This document shows positions 42,807 through 52,125 of a DNA stretch of 64,000 nt, piece after piece. Position 1 is the first letter of the stretch. Each line of letters begins with the position of its first letter. The position numbers and the translations under genes are program-made. The notes under the pieces were generated by a model. It was not told the DNA's origin, searched no databases, and was given only the letters and a program-made list of their open reading frames with translations. This DNA is from Immundisolibacterales bacterium. Lineage in GTDB: Bacteria; Pseudomonadota; Gammaproteobacteria; HK1. Location of the stretch: contig JAPOPW010000038.1 in assembly GCA_026712715.1 (NCBI GenBank), forward strand, positions 1 through 64,000, written 5' to 3'.

Positions 42807-44003
42807 ATGGACGGAAGTCGGCAGGGGCGTCGGCCGCATGGGCGCACGGTTCGCGGTGCGGGGGGCTTCCGCGCCTACGTTCCTGCGCCTCTGCCACCGG
42901 CAATCGCCTGGGACGTGGAGGTCGTCGGCGCGCTCTCTCGGGCGGACCAGGCGATCGGCCGGCTTGCGGGCGAGGGCTGGCGCATTCCGAATCCGCACCT
43001 CTTCATCAGCCCGTTCCTGCACCGGGAAGCGGTGCTCTCGAGTCGCATCGAAGGGACACGAACAACTCTGGAGGAACTGCTCGCGGCCGGGGCCGGCATG
43101 CTGGACGTGTCGGACCCCGCGGACCTGCGCGAGGTCGGCAACTACGTCGCGGCGCTCGAGTACGGGCTGGAGCGCCTGAACTCCCTTCCCCTGTCGCTCC
43201 GTCTCATCCGGGAGATCCATGAACGGCTCATGCGGGGCGTGCGCGGCGATGTCGCGACACCAGGGGAGTTCCGGCGAAGTCAGAACTGGATCGGGCCGCC
43301 GGGGTGCAGGTTGAACGACGCGACGTACGTGCCGCCACCGGTCGACGAGCTGATGGGATGCCTGGATGCGCTGGAGCGGTTTCTACACGACGAGACACTT
43401 CCTCCGCTCGTGCACGCCGCGCTCGCGCATTCCCAATTCGAGGCAATCCATCCGTTTCTCGACGGCAACGGACGCGTCGGGCGGCTTCTCATCACCCTCC
43501 TGCTCGTCGAACGCGATGTGCTGCCTTCGCCCCTTCTCTATCTCAGCGCCTGGTTCGAGTCCACGCGCGAGGAGTACTACGCGCGCCTGCTTGCGGTCAC
43601 TCGGGAAGGGGCATGGGAATCCTGGCTCGTCTATTTCCTGGACGGGGTCCGCGCCCAGGCCGAGGACGCGCTCGCCCGCATCCAGGACATCGACAATCTG
43701 TACGAGCGCTGGCAGGTAGCGCTGGCCGGAGCACGGTCTGGTCGGCCGGAGCAGGTGCTGCGCCTCTTCGTCGGAAACCCGTTCCGGACCGTGCGCGGGG
43801 TCGCGAGCGAGCTCGACGTCGCGTACACGACGGCGCGACGGGCGATCGACCGGCTGGAAGAGGCCGACATCGTCTCGCTTGTCGGTTCAGGCAGGCGCAA
43901 TCGGGTGTACTGCGCGCGAGGAATGCTCGAAGTCCTTCAAGCACCGAACGCGGTGGGGCGGGGGAGGGCCGTGATTGGGGCTTCCAGGGGAGAGGTCGCA
44001 TGA
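42807..44003 (+). CDS. Fic-domain AMP-transferase-like protein with C-terminal winged helix
   Basis: A 398-residue Fic protein. The catalytic motif is HPFLDGNGRVGR starting at His215, complete for AMP transfer. An inhibitory helix motif S-x3-E-G (Ser78, Glu82 in LSSRIEGT) lies N-terminal, as in class II Fic proteins, so activity is probably self-restrained. The C-terminal region (about 325-385) is a winged helix (NPFRTVRGVASELDVAYTTARRAIDRLEEADIVSLVG), giving possible DNA binding. The ATG at 42807 follows a strong purine-rich site; its stop overlaps the hsdR start (ATGA). Fic genes occur among R-linked genes of type I loci. Whether it modifies the restriction complex or another target is unknown. 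Confidence 0.92.
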   Translation: MDGSRQGRRPHGRTVRGAGGFRAYVPAPLPPAIAWDVEVVGALSRADQAIGRLAGEGWRIPNPHLFISPFLHREAVLSSRIEGTRTTLEELLAAGAGMLDVSDPADLREVGNYVAALEYGLERLNSLPLSLRLIREIHERLMRGVRGDVATPGEFRRSQNWIGPPGCRLNDATYVPPPVDELMGCLDALERFLHDETLPPLVHAALAHSQFEAIHPFLDGNGRVGRLLITLLLVERDVLPSPLLYLSAWFESTREEYYARLLAVTREGAWESWLVYFLDGVRAQAEDALARIQDIDNLYERWQVALAGARSGRPEQVLRLFVGNPFRTVRGVASELDVAYTTARRAIDRLEEADIVSLVGSGRRNRVYCARGMLEVLQAPNAVGRGRAVIGASRGEVA

Positions 44004-47000
44004 GCGCCAAGGTCTCCGAGCGCGCCTTCGAGGATGCCATCGAGGCGGCGTTGCTGCGCTACGGGCCGGACGAGGTCCCGGCCGTTCCGGGCGCGGTCGC
44101 CGAGACGCCTCCGCCCTACGGCGACCCGGACATGCGGCCGGGCGGGTATCGGAAGCGCCGGGCGGAGGAATACGACCGCGCGCTCTGCCTCCTGCCGCGC
44201 GATGTCCTCGACTTCGTGCAGGCCACCCAGCCGAAGGAGTGGCAGCGGCTCTCGCAGCACCACGGTGCCGAGGTGAGGGAGCGGTTCCTGAAGCGCCTTT
44301 CGTCCGAGATCGAGCGGCGCGGTGCGCTTGAAGTCCTCCGGCGCGGCTTGAAGGACATGGGCTGCTCGTTCCGGCTCGCGTACTTTCGCCCCGCGAGCGG
44401 ACTCAACGAGGAGGTCCGGCGTCTCCACGGGGCGAACTTCTTCGCCGTCGCCCGCCAGGTCCGCTACAGCACCAGGAACGAGAAGAGCCTCGATCTGGTG
44501 CTGTTCCTGAACGGCATACCCATCTTCACCGCGGAGCTCAAGAACCCGCTCACGGGTCAGACCGTCGAGGACGCGATCCGGCAGTACAAGACCGACCGCG
44601 ATCCGCACGAGCCGCTCTTCGCCTACGGCCGGTGTCTCGCCCACTTTGCCGTCGACCCGGAGCTGGTGTACGTCACCACTCACCTCGCCGGGCGCAAGAC
44701 CCGCTTCCTTCCCTTCAACCGGGGGCGGTTCGGCGGGGCCGGCAATCCGCCGGTGCCCCCGACCCGGTTCGGCTACCCGACGGGCTATCTCTGGGAGGAG
44801 ACGTGGGCGCGAAACAGCGTGCTCGACCTCGTTCGCCAGTTCATTCACGAGGTCGAGGAAGAGGACGAGAACGGGCGCAAGACCGGCCGGCGCTTCCTCA
44901 TCTTTCCCCGTTACCAGCAGCTCGACTGCGTGCGCCGGCTCGTCGTCGATGCGCGGAGGAGGGGAGCGGGGCAGCGCTACCTCGTCCAGCACTCGGCGGG
45001 GAGCGGCAAGAGCTTCACCATCGCCTGGCTCGCCCACCAGCTCTCCACCCTGCACGACGCGGACGACCGCCGGGTCTTCGATTCCATCGTCGTCGTCACC
45101 GACCGCCGGATCCTCGACCGCCAGCTCCAGAGCACGATCCGCCAGTTCGAGCAGACCCTGGGGGTGGTGGAGAACATCGACACCACTTCGCGCCAGCTCA
45201 AGGACGCGCTCGAAGGGGGGAAGACGATCATCGTCACCACCCTCCAGAAGTTTCCGGTCATCGCGGCGGAGATCGGCCGGTTGCCGGGCCAGCGGTTCGC
45301 CCTCATCGTCGACGAGGCGCATTCCTCGCAGTCGGGCGAGAGCACCAAGAGCCTCAAGGCGGTGCTCGCGTCCCCCTCCCTCGAGGATGCTGAGGAGGAG
45401 GAGTCCGAGGCCGCGACGCCCGAGGAGGAGCTCGAGAACGCGATCCTCGCCGAGTTGGAGCTGCGCGGGCGGCTCCCCAACCTTTCGACCTTCGCCTTCA
45501 CCGCGACCCCGAAGCCGAAGACCCTGGAGCTCTTCGGCACCCGACGCCGCGACGGCTCGTTCGCGCCGTTCCATCTTTACAGCATGCGGCAGGCCATCGA
45601 GGAGGGGTTCATCCTCGACGTGCTCGCGAGCTACACGACCTGGAAGGCGTACTGGCGGCTCTGGAAGACGGTCGAGGACGATCCGCGCTACGACAAGCGC
45701 AAGGCCGCCTACCTCCTGACATCCTTCGTCGGGCTTCATCCGCACGCGATCGACGCGAAGGTGCGGATCATGGTCGACCACTTCGCCGGGCAGGTGCAGA
45801 GCGAGATCGGCGGTCGGGCGAAGGCGATGATCGTCACTCGGTCGCGCCTCCACGCGGTCCGCTACAAGCTCGCGGTGGACGCGTACCTTGTGGCGCAGGG
45901 TCATCCGTTCAAGGCGCTGGTGGCGTTCTCCGGCACAGTGCAGGACGGCGGCCGTGGCTTTACCGAGGCCAACATGAACGGGGTTCCGGAGGCGCAGACC
46001 GCGAGGACCTTCGAGGGGCCGGAGCACCGGTTCCTCGTCGTCGCGAACAAGTTCCAGACCGGCTTCGACCAGCCGCTCCTCCACACCATGTACGTCGACA
46101 AGAAGCTGGGCGGCGTGAACGCGGTGCAGACCCTCTCGCGGCTCAACCGAACGCATCCACAGAAGCAGGGCACCCTGGTCCTCGACTTCGCAAACGAGGC
46201 GGACGGCATCAAGGCGGCCTTCGATCCCTACTTCGAGACGACCCTGCTGTCCGAGGCGACCGACCCGAACCTGCTCTACGAGGCGCAGACGCGTCTCGAG
46301 GCATATCCGGTCTACTCACCGGCGGATGTCGACGGCTTCGCGAGGGTCTGGTTCGACTCGGGTGCGACGCAGGATCGCCTGTACGCCGCGCTCGCCCCGG
46401 TCGTCGAGCGGTTCGGGGAGCTCCAGCCGGAAGAGCGGCAGGACTTCCGTGGACAGATCACCGACTACGTGCGGCTCTACGCATTCCTCGCGCAGGTGCT
46501 GACCTTCGCCGACGCCGACCTCGAGAAGCTCTACCTCTTCGCGCGACACCTCCGGCGGCTGCTGCCCGTCGATCGGGAGGAGCTGCCGCGCGAGGTGCAG
46601 CAGAACATCGACATGGAGTCGTATCGCCTTCAGGAGACGAGAAGCGGCCGGATCGAGCTCGAGCGGACGGCCGGGGTGCTCGACCCGGTCGGCCCGAAGG
46701 GTGCGCAGGGGAGCGCGCCGGACGAGATCGAGACGCTCTCGCGGATCATCGCCGAGCTGAACGAGCGCTTCGGTCTCGAGCTCGGGCCGGAGCATCGGGT
46801 GACCCTCGGCCAGATGATGGAACGGCTGGACGGCGACGAGGCCCTCGGGGTCGCGACCCGGGTCAACACCCGCGAGAACGTGCGGCTCACCTTCGACCAG
46901 AAGGTCGAACAGGTGATCCAGGAGATCGTCGATTCCAACTTCGATCTCTACCGGCGGATTACGGACGACCGGGCCTTCGGGGACGTGATCAAGAACCACC

Positions 47001-47530
47001 TCTTCGACCAGTACGTCCGCGGCCACCGGAGCGCCGAAGAGCTGATCGGGCAGGGCGAGTCGATGACCCTGGAGTTCAAGTCGACGCTGCGCTGGAACTT
47101 GAAGGAGGACCGCAAGGACCGGAAGGGGGTGACCCACACCGCGCTCAAGTCCATCGCGGCATTCCTCAACACGGAAGGAGGAGACCTCCTCCTCGGCGTC
47201 GCCGACGACGGCGGAGTCGTCGGTATCGAACGGGATCGGTTCGAAGACGATGACAAGTTCATGCTGCATCTCACCCAGGCGGTGCGGAACGGCCTTGGCG
47301 ATCGAGCCGGGACGTGCATCGATCCGACCGTGCAGATCGTCGGCGGCAGGAGCGTGTGCGTGGTGAGCTGCCGGCGGAGCCCGGAGCCGGTGCGCTTGAC
47401 CTGGAAGGGGGTCACGGCGGAGGAGGGTGGCGACTTCTTCGTGCGGAGCGGCCCGGGCACCGTGAAGCTCTCGCCCGATGACGCGAACGAGTACATCCGG
47501 ACCCGTTTCCCCGACGCGCGGGAAGATTGA
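44000..47530 (+). CDS. hsdR: Type I restriction endonuclease subunit with C-terminal AlbA_2/Schlafen-like domain
   Basis: A 1176-residue restriction and translocation subunit. The PD-(D/E)xK nuclease site is Asp165 in LDLVLFLNG with Glu179 and Lys181 in TAELKN. The superfamily 2 helicase part has QHSAGSGKS (Walker A, 332-338), VDEAHSSQSG (DEAH, 438-441), FAFTATPKPKTL and VANKFQTGFDQPLL. A typical HsdR ends near residue 1010. Here a further domain follows (about 1020-1160) with MTLEFKSTLRWNL, TALKSIAAFLNTEGGDLLLGVADDGGVVGIE and DFFVRSGPGTVKLS, matching the AlbA_2 (Schlafen-type) domain. The ATG overlaps the Fic stop. It cuts unmodified DNA after ATP-driven translocation with HsdM and HsdS. Confidence 0.94.
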   Translation: MSAKVSERAFEDAIEAALLRYGPDEVPAVPGAVAETPPPYGDPDMRPGGYRKRRAEEYDRALCLLPRDVLDFVQATQPKEWQRLSQHHGAEVRERFLKRLSSEIERRGALEVLRRGLKDMGCSFRLAYFRPASGLNEEVRRLHGANFFAVARQVRYSTRNEKSLDLVLFLNGIPIFTAELKNPLTGQTVEDAIRQYKTDRDPHEPLFAYGRCLAHFAVDPELVYVTTHLAGRKTRFLPFNRGRFGGAGNPPVPPTRFGYPTGYLWEETWARNSVLDLVRQFIHEVEEEDENGRKTGRRFLIFPRYQQLDCVRRLVVDARRRGAGQRYLVQHSAGSGKSFTIAWLAHQLSTLHDADDRRVFDSIVVVTDRRILDRQLQSTIRQFEQTLGVVENIDTTSRQLKDALEGGKTIIVTTLQKFPVIAAEIGRLPGQRFALIVDEAHSSQSGESTKSLKAVLASPSLEDAEEEESEAATPEEELENAILAELELRGRLPNLSTFAFTATPKPKTLELFGTRRRDGSFAPFHLYSMRQAIEEGFILDVLASYTTWKAYWRLWKTVEDDPRYDKRKAAYLLTSFVGLHPHAIDAKVRIMVDHFAGQVQSEIGGRAKAMIVTRSRLHAVRYKLAVDAYLVAQGHPFKALVAFSGTVQDGGRGFTEANMNGVPEAQTARTFEGPEHRFLVVANKFQTGFDQPLLHTMYVDKKLGGVNAVQTLSRLNRTHPQKQGTLVLDFANEADGIKAAFDPYFETTLLSEATDPNLLYEAQTRLEAYPVYSPADVDGFARVWFDSGATQDRLYAALAPVVERFGELQPEERQDFRGQITDYVRLYAFLAQVLTFADADLEKLYLFARHLRRLLPVDREELPREVQQNIDMESYRLQETRSGRIELERTAGVLDPVGPKGAQGSAPDEIETLSRIIAELNERFGLELGPEHRVTLGQMMERLDGDEALGVATRVNTRENVRLTFDQKVEQVIQEIVDSNFDLYRRITDDRAFGDVIKNHLFDQYVRGHRSAEELIGQGESMTLEFKSTLRWNLKEDRKDRKGVTHTALKSIAAFLNTEGGDLLLGVADDGGVVGIERDRFEDDDKFMLHLTQAVRNGLGDRAGTCIDPTVQIVGGRSVCVVSCRRSPEPVRLTWKGVTAEEGGDFFVRSGPGTVKLSPDDANEYIRTRFPDARED

Positions 47531-47758
47531 TGCGATTCGGGGCCCGCACGGATGTCCGCTGCCGGAAGCCGCAACTGGCGCTGAATTGCTCCTGTCGAAG
47601 GCCCGAGCAGGCGTCGTCCGTGCGGCGTCGGGAGACTTGCGTCGATGAAGCGGCCGGAGGTGCAGCGACGGATGCGTTCGGCCCCGCGTCGTCCGGGACT
47701 ACCGTCGTTCGCCGGTTTCCGGCGAGCGCGATTCGCCGCATTGAATCGAGGGGAGGCG

Positions 47759-48184
47759 TCAGGCGGTCTGGCGGCCGGTGATGGCGTCGCGGAGGCTTTC
47801 GACGATCTCTTCGACTCTCGCCAGCCGCTCCCCGACATCGGCAACGCGGGCCTCCAGGGCCGTGAACCGCCCGTCGTGGGACGCGAATCTCGAGTCCGTG
47901 CGCTCCTCGGAGCGGCGGAGGTCGTTCCGGATCCTTTCTTCGGACCCGTGGATCTCCTGTCGGAGCCGCCCCTCGGAGCCGTGCGCGTCCTGCCGGAGTC
48001 GCTCCTCTGAGCCCTGCGTGTCCTGCCGGAGCCGCTCCTCGGCGCCCTGCGATTCGTGCCGGAGCCGCTCCTCCGAGCGGTGGATCTCCTGGCGGAGCCG
48101 ATCCTCCATTCGGCGAAGGACGTGGAAGACGAACGCGGCGAGGGCGATACCAATCCCGAGGATGGCGCTCAGTTCGGGTGACAT
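47759..48184 (-). CDS. Membrane-anchored coiled-coil protein with six 11-residue repeats
   Basis: A 141-residue protein with one N-terminal membrane helix (LSAILGIGIALAAFVFHVL, about 5-23) and a cytoplasmic coiled coil. Residues 29-94 are six consecutive 11-residue repeats of the form R-[LI]-R-x(5)-[SA]-E-[EG], recognisable also as a 33-bp DNA repeat at roughly 47900-48100. A heptad-like tail (ALEARVADVGERLARVEEIVESLRDAI) follows. The ATG at 48184 starts cleanly before the helix. It is convergent with hsdR across 228 bp without a gene. Such coiled coils self-associate; no specific function is recognised. Confidence 0.8.
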   Translation of the reverse strand: MSPELSAILGIGIALAAFVFHVLRRMEDRLRQEIHRSEERLRHESQGAEERLRQDTQGSEERLRQDAHGSEGRLRQEIHGSEERIRNDLRRSEERTDSRFASHDGRFTALEARVADVGERLARVEEIVESLRDAITGRQTA

Positions 48185-48486
48185 TCGTTCGTAGCGTCTT
48201 CCATGAACCGATGGTCGAATGATACGTCCTTCTGCACGTCCCGGCATCGAGCACGAAGGAAGCCGGGCGTGGGAATTTCCCCCATTCGAATCAAGCGGGG
48301 CGCCCACGACCGTCCGTGACCGAGTGGTCCGGAGCCCCCGCGTTTCGACCGCGTCCGCGGGGCTTCTCGCGGGGCGCGGCCGGGCAGGGGCGGGGTCCGG
48401 CGCTTCCGGCCGCCTCGGTCGGGTCACCGGGCGGCCTCGGGCGGCGATGCAGCCGCGAGCCGCTCCGCGCCGGGGGCCCAGGGGGC
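48185..48486. other. Intergenic stretch without a recognised gene
   Basis: 302 bases between the coiled-coil gene and the end of the M19-type gene. It presumably holds the coiled-coil gene's promoter (minus strand). The left part is of balanced composition, the right part very G+C-rich. No motif-bearing frame, terminator or repeat was seen. Confidence 0.4.
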
Positions 48487-49479
48487 TCAGGTTCCGGCCC
48501 AGACCTCGCGGAAGAGGCGGTGCCAGTTTCCGCCCATGACCTTCTCGACCCGGCTCGGGCTCCAGCCCTTGCGCAGCATCGCGTCCGTCAGGTTCGGATA
48601 GTCGGCGAGGGTCTCGAGGCCCTTCGGCCCCGGCGGGACCCGCTTCCTTCCCGCCATCAGGTTCCGGCCGACGCCCTTGTCCCGCCCGAGCCACTCGAAG
48701 AACGCGACGTCCTGGCCCTCCGTGAAGTCGGTGCCGAGGCCGACGTTGTCCTCGCCCGCCACGTCGATGACGTGCTCGAACACGTCGACGCACTGCTCGA
48801 CGGTGGTGTCGTCGTGCCAGGGCAGGAAGGGGGTGTAGGTCGCGACCCCGACGAAGCCGCCCCGTTCGGCGATGAGCCGCATCTCGGCGTCGGTCTTGTT
48901 GCGGGGATGGTCGAGGAAGGCGATGGGGCAGCAGTGGGTGAAGGCGACCGGCTTCGCCGAATGGCGGATGGCGTCTTCGGTGGTCTTCGCGCCGACGTGG
49001 GAGAGGTCCACAAGCACCCCGACCCGGTTCATCTCGTCGATGACGTCCCGTCCGAAGTCCGAGAGCCCGCCGTCGCGCGACTCCCAGCAGCCGCTCCCGA
49101 CGAGGTTCTGGGTGTTGTAGGTGAGCTGCATGACCCGCACCCCGAGCGCCGCGAAGATCTCGACGAAGTCGACCCGATCCTCGAGGGCCGAGGTGTTCTG
49201 CCACCCGAGGATAATCCCCACCCGGCCCTCGCGCCCGGCCCGCTCGATGTCGTCCGCCGAGTGCACCTGGGTGATGAGGTCGGCGTGCTCCCGGAACCAG
49301 CCCTGCCACTCGGCGATGTTCTCCATCGTCCCCCGGAATCCTTCCCATACCGAGCAGGTGCAGTTGACGGCGGTGAGCCCGCCCCGGTGCATCGCCTCGA
49401 ACACCGCGCGGCTCCAGCGGCTGATGACGAGGCCGTCGATGATGATCGCGTTGCCGTGCAGTTCCTTCGATTCGCTCAT
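48487..49479 (-). CDS. Peptidase M19 (renal dipeptidase)-family protein with altered metal site
   Basis: A 330-residue TIM-barrel amidohydrolase of the M19 family, which normally hydrolyses dipeptides with two zinc ions. Fold landmarks are VDLSHVGAKTTEDAIRHSAKPVAFTHCCP and VGLGTDFTEGQD. However, the usual first H-x-D metal ligands (DGHND type) read IIIDGLVIS here, and the bridging Glu (IEGG type) is replaced in IILGWQNTSALED. Two of the usual ligand positions are therefore lost, while the later His pair is kept. The protein may bind one metal, or have another substrate or role. The ATG at 49479 has GGAG upstream. It lies in one orientation with asparaginase and the AMACR-type gene. Confidence 0.82.
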   Translation of the reverse strand: MSESKELHGNAIIIDGLVISRWSRAVFEAMHRGGLTAVNCTCSVWEGFRGTMENIAEWQGWFREHADLITQVHSADDIERAGREGRVGIILGWQNTSALEDRVDFVEIFAALGVRVMQLTYNTQNLVGSGCWESRDGGLSDFGRDVIDEMNRVGVLVDLSHVGAKTTEDAIRHSAKPVAFTHCCPIAFLDHPRNKTDAEMRLIAERGGFVGVATYTPFLPWHDDTTVEQCVDVFEHVIDVAGEDNVGLGTDFTEGQDVAFFEWLGRDKGVGRNLMAGRKRVPPGPKGLETLADYPNLTDAMLRKGWSPSRVEKVMGGNWHRLFREVWAGT

Positions 49480-49619
49480 TTTCTCCACTCTCCGGCGCAA
49501 GTGCGTTGAGTCGGAACGGATTGAGTTCCCGGAGCGGGCCCTCCCGGAAGTCGTCGCCTCCCCGCCGGCCGGTTTTCGGACATCCGCGGGGCGACGGTCG
49601 AAACGTTGCCGCCGGCCGG

Positions 49620-50654
49620 TCAGTAGGTCGCGAACATCCGTCGCAGCTCGTCGCGGTCCTGCGACTCGCGCAGCCCCAGCATGAGCAGGATGCGCGCCTT
49701 CCATGGGGTGAGGTTGTCCGCGACGACGGGGTCGGGAAGCTGCTGGTCGCCGGCGAGGGGAGGAACGCGCCCGCTTCCCACCCGGCTCGACTGGACCAGT
49801 ACCACCCCCTCCTCGTGGGCGCGTTCGATGGCCGCGACCTGGCCCTTCGTGTTGAGGCCGGGGGCGAAGCCGGCGACCACGATTCCCTTCGCCCCGGCCG
49901 CGACGTAGGCGTCGATGTCGGTTCCGTCCGCTCCCGCGTACGAGAGGCTGACGTCAACCCGTGGAAGCTCGTCCGCGGCCGTGCCCCGGACGTCGAACTC
50001 GGTGTCCGGGGCCCGCCGGCGAACCGGATGGCGGTAGATGTTGACCCCGTCCGCGTCGGCCTGGCCAAGCGCCCCGAAGTCCGGGGTCCGGAACGTCTGC
50101 AACCGCTGGGTCGAGGTCTTCGCGACCTCGCGCGCCGCGTGGATCTCGTCGTTCAGCATCACGAGCACCCCGAGCCCGCGCGCCGCCTCGCTCCCCGCGA
50201 CGCGAAGCGCGTTCACGATGTTGAGAAAGGCGTCCGTGCTGAGGGCGCTCGCGGGGCGCTGCGCTCCGGTCACGACCACCGGCCGGTCGACCTTGAGGGT
50301 GAGGCCGAGGAAGTACGCGGTCTCCTCGAGGGTCGCGGTGCCGTGGGTGAGAACGATGCCGTCGAGATCGGGATCCTCCTCGACGAGCGAGTGGATGCGT
50401 TCGTTGAGCTCGAGCCAGTTGCCGGGCTCGATCGAGGTGCTCGAGACCGCCGCGTACGGAATCGGGACCACGTTCGCCACCCGGTCCGCCTCCGGAACCC
50501 GGGCCAGCAGCTCGTGCACGTCGTACTTGCGCTTGAGGGTGATGTACTCGACGAGCTCGAGGTTGTGCCGTCCGACCGACGAAATGGTGCCGCCGGTACC
50601 GATGACCGCGATCCTGGGAAGGGGTGTATTGGTGGACATTCCGCTATTTTCCAA
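49620..50654 (-). CDS. L-asparaginase (type II-like)
   Basis: A 344-residue asparaginase/glutaminase-family enzyme that hydrolyses asparagine (or related amides) to aspartate and ammonia. The N-terminal nucleophile motif is IAVIGTGGTISS and the second active-site motif is IVLTHGTATLEETAYFL, giving both Thr-dependent triads. GAQRPASALSTDAFLNIVNAL is also typical. No clear signal peptide is seen, so it is probably cytoplasmic. Start ATG at 50654 or 50639. It is cooriented with the neighbouring dipeptidase-like and racemase genes, suggesting an amino-acid or peptide degradation context. Confidence 0.92.
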   Translation of the reverse strand: MENSGMSTNTPLPRIAVIGTGGTISSVGRHNLELVEYITLKRKYDVHELLARVPEADRVANVVPIPYAAVSSTSIEPGNWLELNERIHSLVEEDPDLDGIVLTHGTATLEETAYFLGLTLKVDRPVVVTGAQRPASALSTDAFLNIVNALRVAGSEAARGLGVLVMLNDEIHAAREVAKTSTQRLQTFRTPDFGALGQADADGVNIYRHPVRRRAPDTEFDVRGTAADELPRVDVSLSYAGADGTDIDAYVAAGAKGIVVAGFAPGLNTKGQVAAIERAHEEGVVLVQSSRVGSGRVPPLAGDQQLPDPVVADNLTPWKARILLMLGLRESQDRDELRRMFATY

Positions 50655-50807
50655 TGCTTTGTCGTGCCCTTCGGATCTGCGTTCCCGATCCGTGCGACGA
50701 GCCGCTCCGTCCCCCCCGGAAGGACCGGGAGTCGTCGGTCCGGTGCGAGCCGCCCGGGCCGCGATCTCCTGTCCGAAACCGGTCGCGGTCGAGACGACGC
50801 CAGGCGC

Positions 50808-51992
50808 TCAGTCGGCGGCCGCGGCGGCAGCCGGCTCCCCGCCCGCGATCGCCCCCTGGGCGTGCAGGCGGGCGATCTCTTCCGCGCTGAACCCCCAGTC
50901 GGCGAGCGCTTCGTCGGTGTGCTCGCCGCGGTTCGCGGGGGGGCGCTGGATGTTCGGGACGGTGCGGCTGAACCGGGGTGCCGGAGCGGGCTGGACGACC
51001 CCGTCCACCTCCACGAAGGTGTCCCGCGCCCGGTTGTGAGGATGGGCCGGCGCCTCGCCGAGCGAGAGCACCGGCGCAAAGCAGACGTCGCTTCCTTCCA
51101 TGATCTCGCACCACTCGTCGCGGGTCTTCGTCCGGAACACGGCCGCGAAGCGCTCCGTCGCGTTCGGCCATTCGTTCCGATCGAACTGCTCGGGAAGCGA
51201 GGCGGGCTCGACCCCCGTCCGCTCGAGCAGCTCGGCGTAGAACTTGTCCTCGATTGAGCCGACGGACACGTGCTTGCCGTCCTTCGTCTCGTACACCGTG
51301 TAGAAGTGGCTTCCGCCGTCGACGGCGTTGCTCCCGCGCGCGTCCTCCCACGCCCCGGCCGCGAACATCCCGTACACCATGGTCATGAGAGAGGCCGAGC
51401 CGTCGGTCATGGCCGCGTCCACCACCTGCCCCTTGCCGGATCTTTGCGCCTCGAGCAGGCCGCACACCATCCCGAACGCGAGATAGAGCCCGCCGCCGCC
51501 GAAGTCGCCGACGAGGTTGAGGGCGGGGACGGGCGGTCCGCCCCGCGTGCCCACCGCGTGCAGCGCTCCGGTGAGGGCGATGTAGTTGATGTCGTGCCCG
51601 GCCGCGTGGGCGATGGGGCCATCCTGGCCCCAGCCCGTCATCCGTCCGTAGACGAGGCGGGGGTTGCGGGCGAGGCATTCGTCGGGGCCGACCCCGAGGC
51701 GCTCCGTCACCCCGGGGCGAAAGCCCTCGATGAGACCGTCCGCCTCGGCCACGAGCCGAAGGACCGACTCGCGTCCCGGGTCGGACTTCATGTCGACGGC
51801 GACCGAGCGACGGCCCCGATTGAGGAGGTCGTATCGGGGGTCGCGCTTCATTCCGAGGCCGGAATCGGCCACCCGATCCACGCGGATGACGTCCGCGCCC
51901 ATGTCCGAGAGCATCATCGCGCACATCGGCCCGGGGCCGATCCCGGCGAGCTCGACGATCCGGAAACCTGCGAGCGGACCCATACCCGTCAT
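50808..51992 (-). CDS. Alpha-methylacyl-CoA racemase (CaiB/BaiF family)
   Basis: A 394-residue type III CoA-transferase-fold enzyme. His133 ([13 protein letters not shown]), Asp163 ([10 protein letters not shown]) and Glu248 (VGSIEDKFY) stand at a constant +7 offset from the catalytic His126, Asp156 and Glu241 of the characterised Mycobacterium tuberculosis racemase, supporting racemisation of 2-methylacyl-CoA rather than CoA transfer. The N-terminus [36 protein letters not shown] is typical. The ATG at 51992 is used. Likely role: epimerisation of branched-chain acyl-CoAs before beta-oxidation. Confidence 0.92.
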   Translation of the reverse strand: MTGMGPLAGFRIVELAGIGPGPMCAMMLSDMGADVIRVDRVADSGLGMKRDPRYDLLNRGRRSVAVDMKSDPGRESVLRLVAEADGLIEGFRPGVTERLGVGPDECLARNPRLVYGRMTGWGQDGPIAHAAGHDINYIALTGALHAVGTRGGPPVPALNLVGDFGGGGLYLAFGMVCGLLEAQRSGKGQVVDAAMTDGSASLMTMVYGMFAAGAWEDARGSNAVDGGSHFYTVYETKDGKHVSVGSIEDKFYAELLERTGVEPASLPEQFDRNEWPNATERFAAVFRTKTRDEWCEIMEGSDVCFAPVLSLGEAPAHPHNRARDTFVEVDGVVQPAPAPRFSRTVPNIQRPPANRGEHTDEALADWGFSAEEIARLHAQGAIAGGEPAAAAAAD

Positions 51993-52125
51993 CTCCTTGC
52001 CAATTCAGGGAGCCGGGGATCGTACATCACGCTCCCCGGGCCGATCGGGTCGGACCCTCGGAGACGGTGCGACCCGCTCGGGCGCACGGCCCCGGGCGAC
52101 GAAGGGCAGGGTGAGGGAGAACCGG

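Noticed and set aside
47527-47781. 84-codon frame overlapping the end of hsdR
   Set aside because: Arg/Ser-rich, no motif, and it runs into the convergent coiled-coil gene.
47890-48110. Tandem 33-bp repeats resembling a CRISPR or satellite array
   Set aside because: Units are contiguous without spacers, multiples of three, and encode regular 11-residue coiled-coil repeats in a good gene.
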